A stretch of DNA of 21,996 bases from contig DHDI01000007.1 of NCBI GenBank assembly GCA_002399285.1, positions 1 to 21,996 on the forward strand, written 5' to 3'. Below the pieces are notes generated by a model. That model was given only the letters and a program-made list of their open reading frames with translations. It was not told the origin of the DNA and searched no databases. This stretch comes from Thermoanaerobacterales bacterium UBA4880 (GTDB taxonomy: Bacteria; Bacillota; Thermoanaerobacteria; Thermoanaerobacterales; UBA4877). Below, piece by piece: positions 21,161 through 21,996 of this stretch (its first letter is position 1; every line of letters begins with the position of its first letter). The translations under genes and the position numbers were made by a program.

Positions 21161-21996
<836 letters not shown>

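Overview
The window comes from a bacterium of the Bacillota, most likely an anaerobic clostridium. Three things point there: mannose- and fructose-type phosphotransferase systems under DeoR-type regulators, a short Hol_Tox/TxpA-like type I toxin, and strong AGGAGG-type ribosome sites before nearly every gene. Outside the central block the genes have a distinctive codon habit, with ATA for isoleucine and AGG for arginine despite a fairly GC-rich composition. No rRNA, tRNA, transposase, integrase or CRISPR array was seen. Both ends cut genes (pyrC on the left, glpK on the right).  Layout: (1) 1-3049, the end of a de novo pyrimidine operon: pyrC (partial, with altered metal-ligand positions), pyrF, pyrK, pyrE and a terminator. 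pyrD is not where it would be expected. (2) 3094-4057, a single Cof-type HAD phosphatase gene with its own promoter and terminator. (3) About 4130-13146, a roughly 9 kb catabolic block whose composition differs from both flanks. A divergent pair on the minus strand (DeoR-type regulator and TIM-barrel sugar isomerase) faces a long plus-strand operon: mannose-family PTS EIIA, iron-type alcohol dehydrogenase, EIIB, EIIC, EIID, an Asp/Glu-racemase-fold protein with one family cysteine, a cupin, a class II ketose-bisphosphate-type aldolase and a DUF1537 acid-sugar kinase. The 385-base gap between the two arms holds promoters and a repeated AT-rich motif that is probably the regulator's operator. 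(4) 13146-16790, a standard fructose operon, fruR-fruK-EIIA-EIIBC, with a clear sigma-70 promoter and a terminator. (5) 16817-17114, a compact type I toxin-antitoxin locus: a 36-residue membrane peptide and a converging antisense RNA. (6) 17174-20116, a TyrR-like sigma-54 activator (ACT-PAS-AAA+-HTH) followed by a methionine gamma-lyase gene with a textbook -24/-12 promoter and a long inverted repeat upstream. (7) 20195-21996, a structured leader region, the glycerol facilitator glpF and the start of glpK.  How it fits together: most of the window is carbon and amino-acid acquisition by a fermenter, namely fructose, glycerol, methionine breakdown and an unidentified PTS sugar or sugar acid. 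The central block has transport, isomerisation, redox, phosphorylation and aldol cleavage, so it looks like a complete pathway feeding triose phosphate into glycolysis. Its substrate cannot be read from sequence alone, and it is the best candidate here for an undescribed system. The toxin-antitoxin locus is the second, because of its mirrored promoters and shared 5' sequence.
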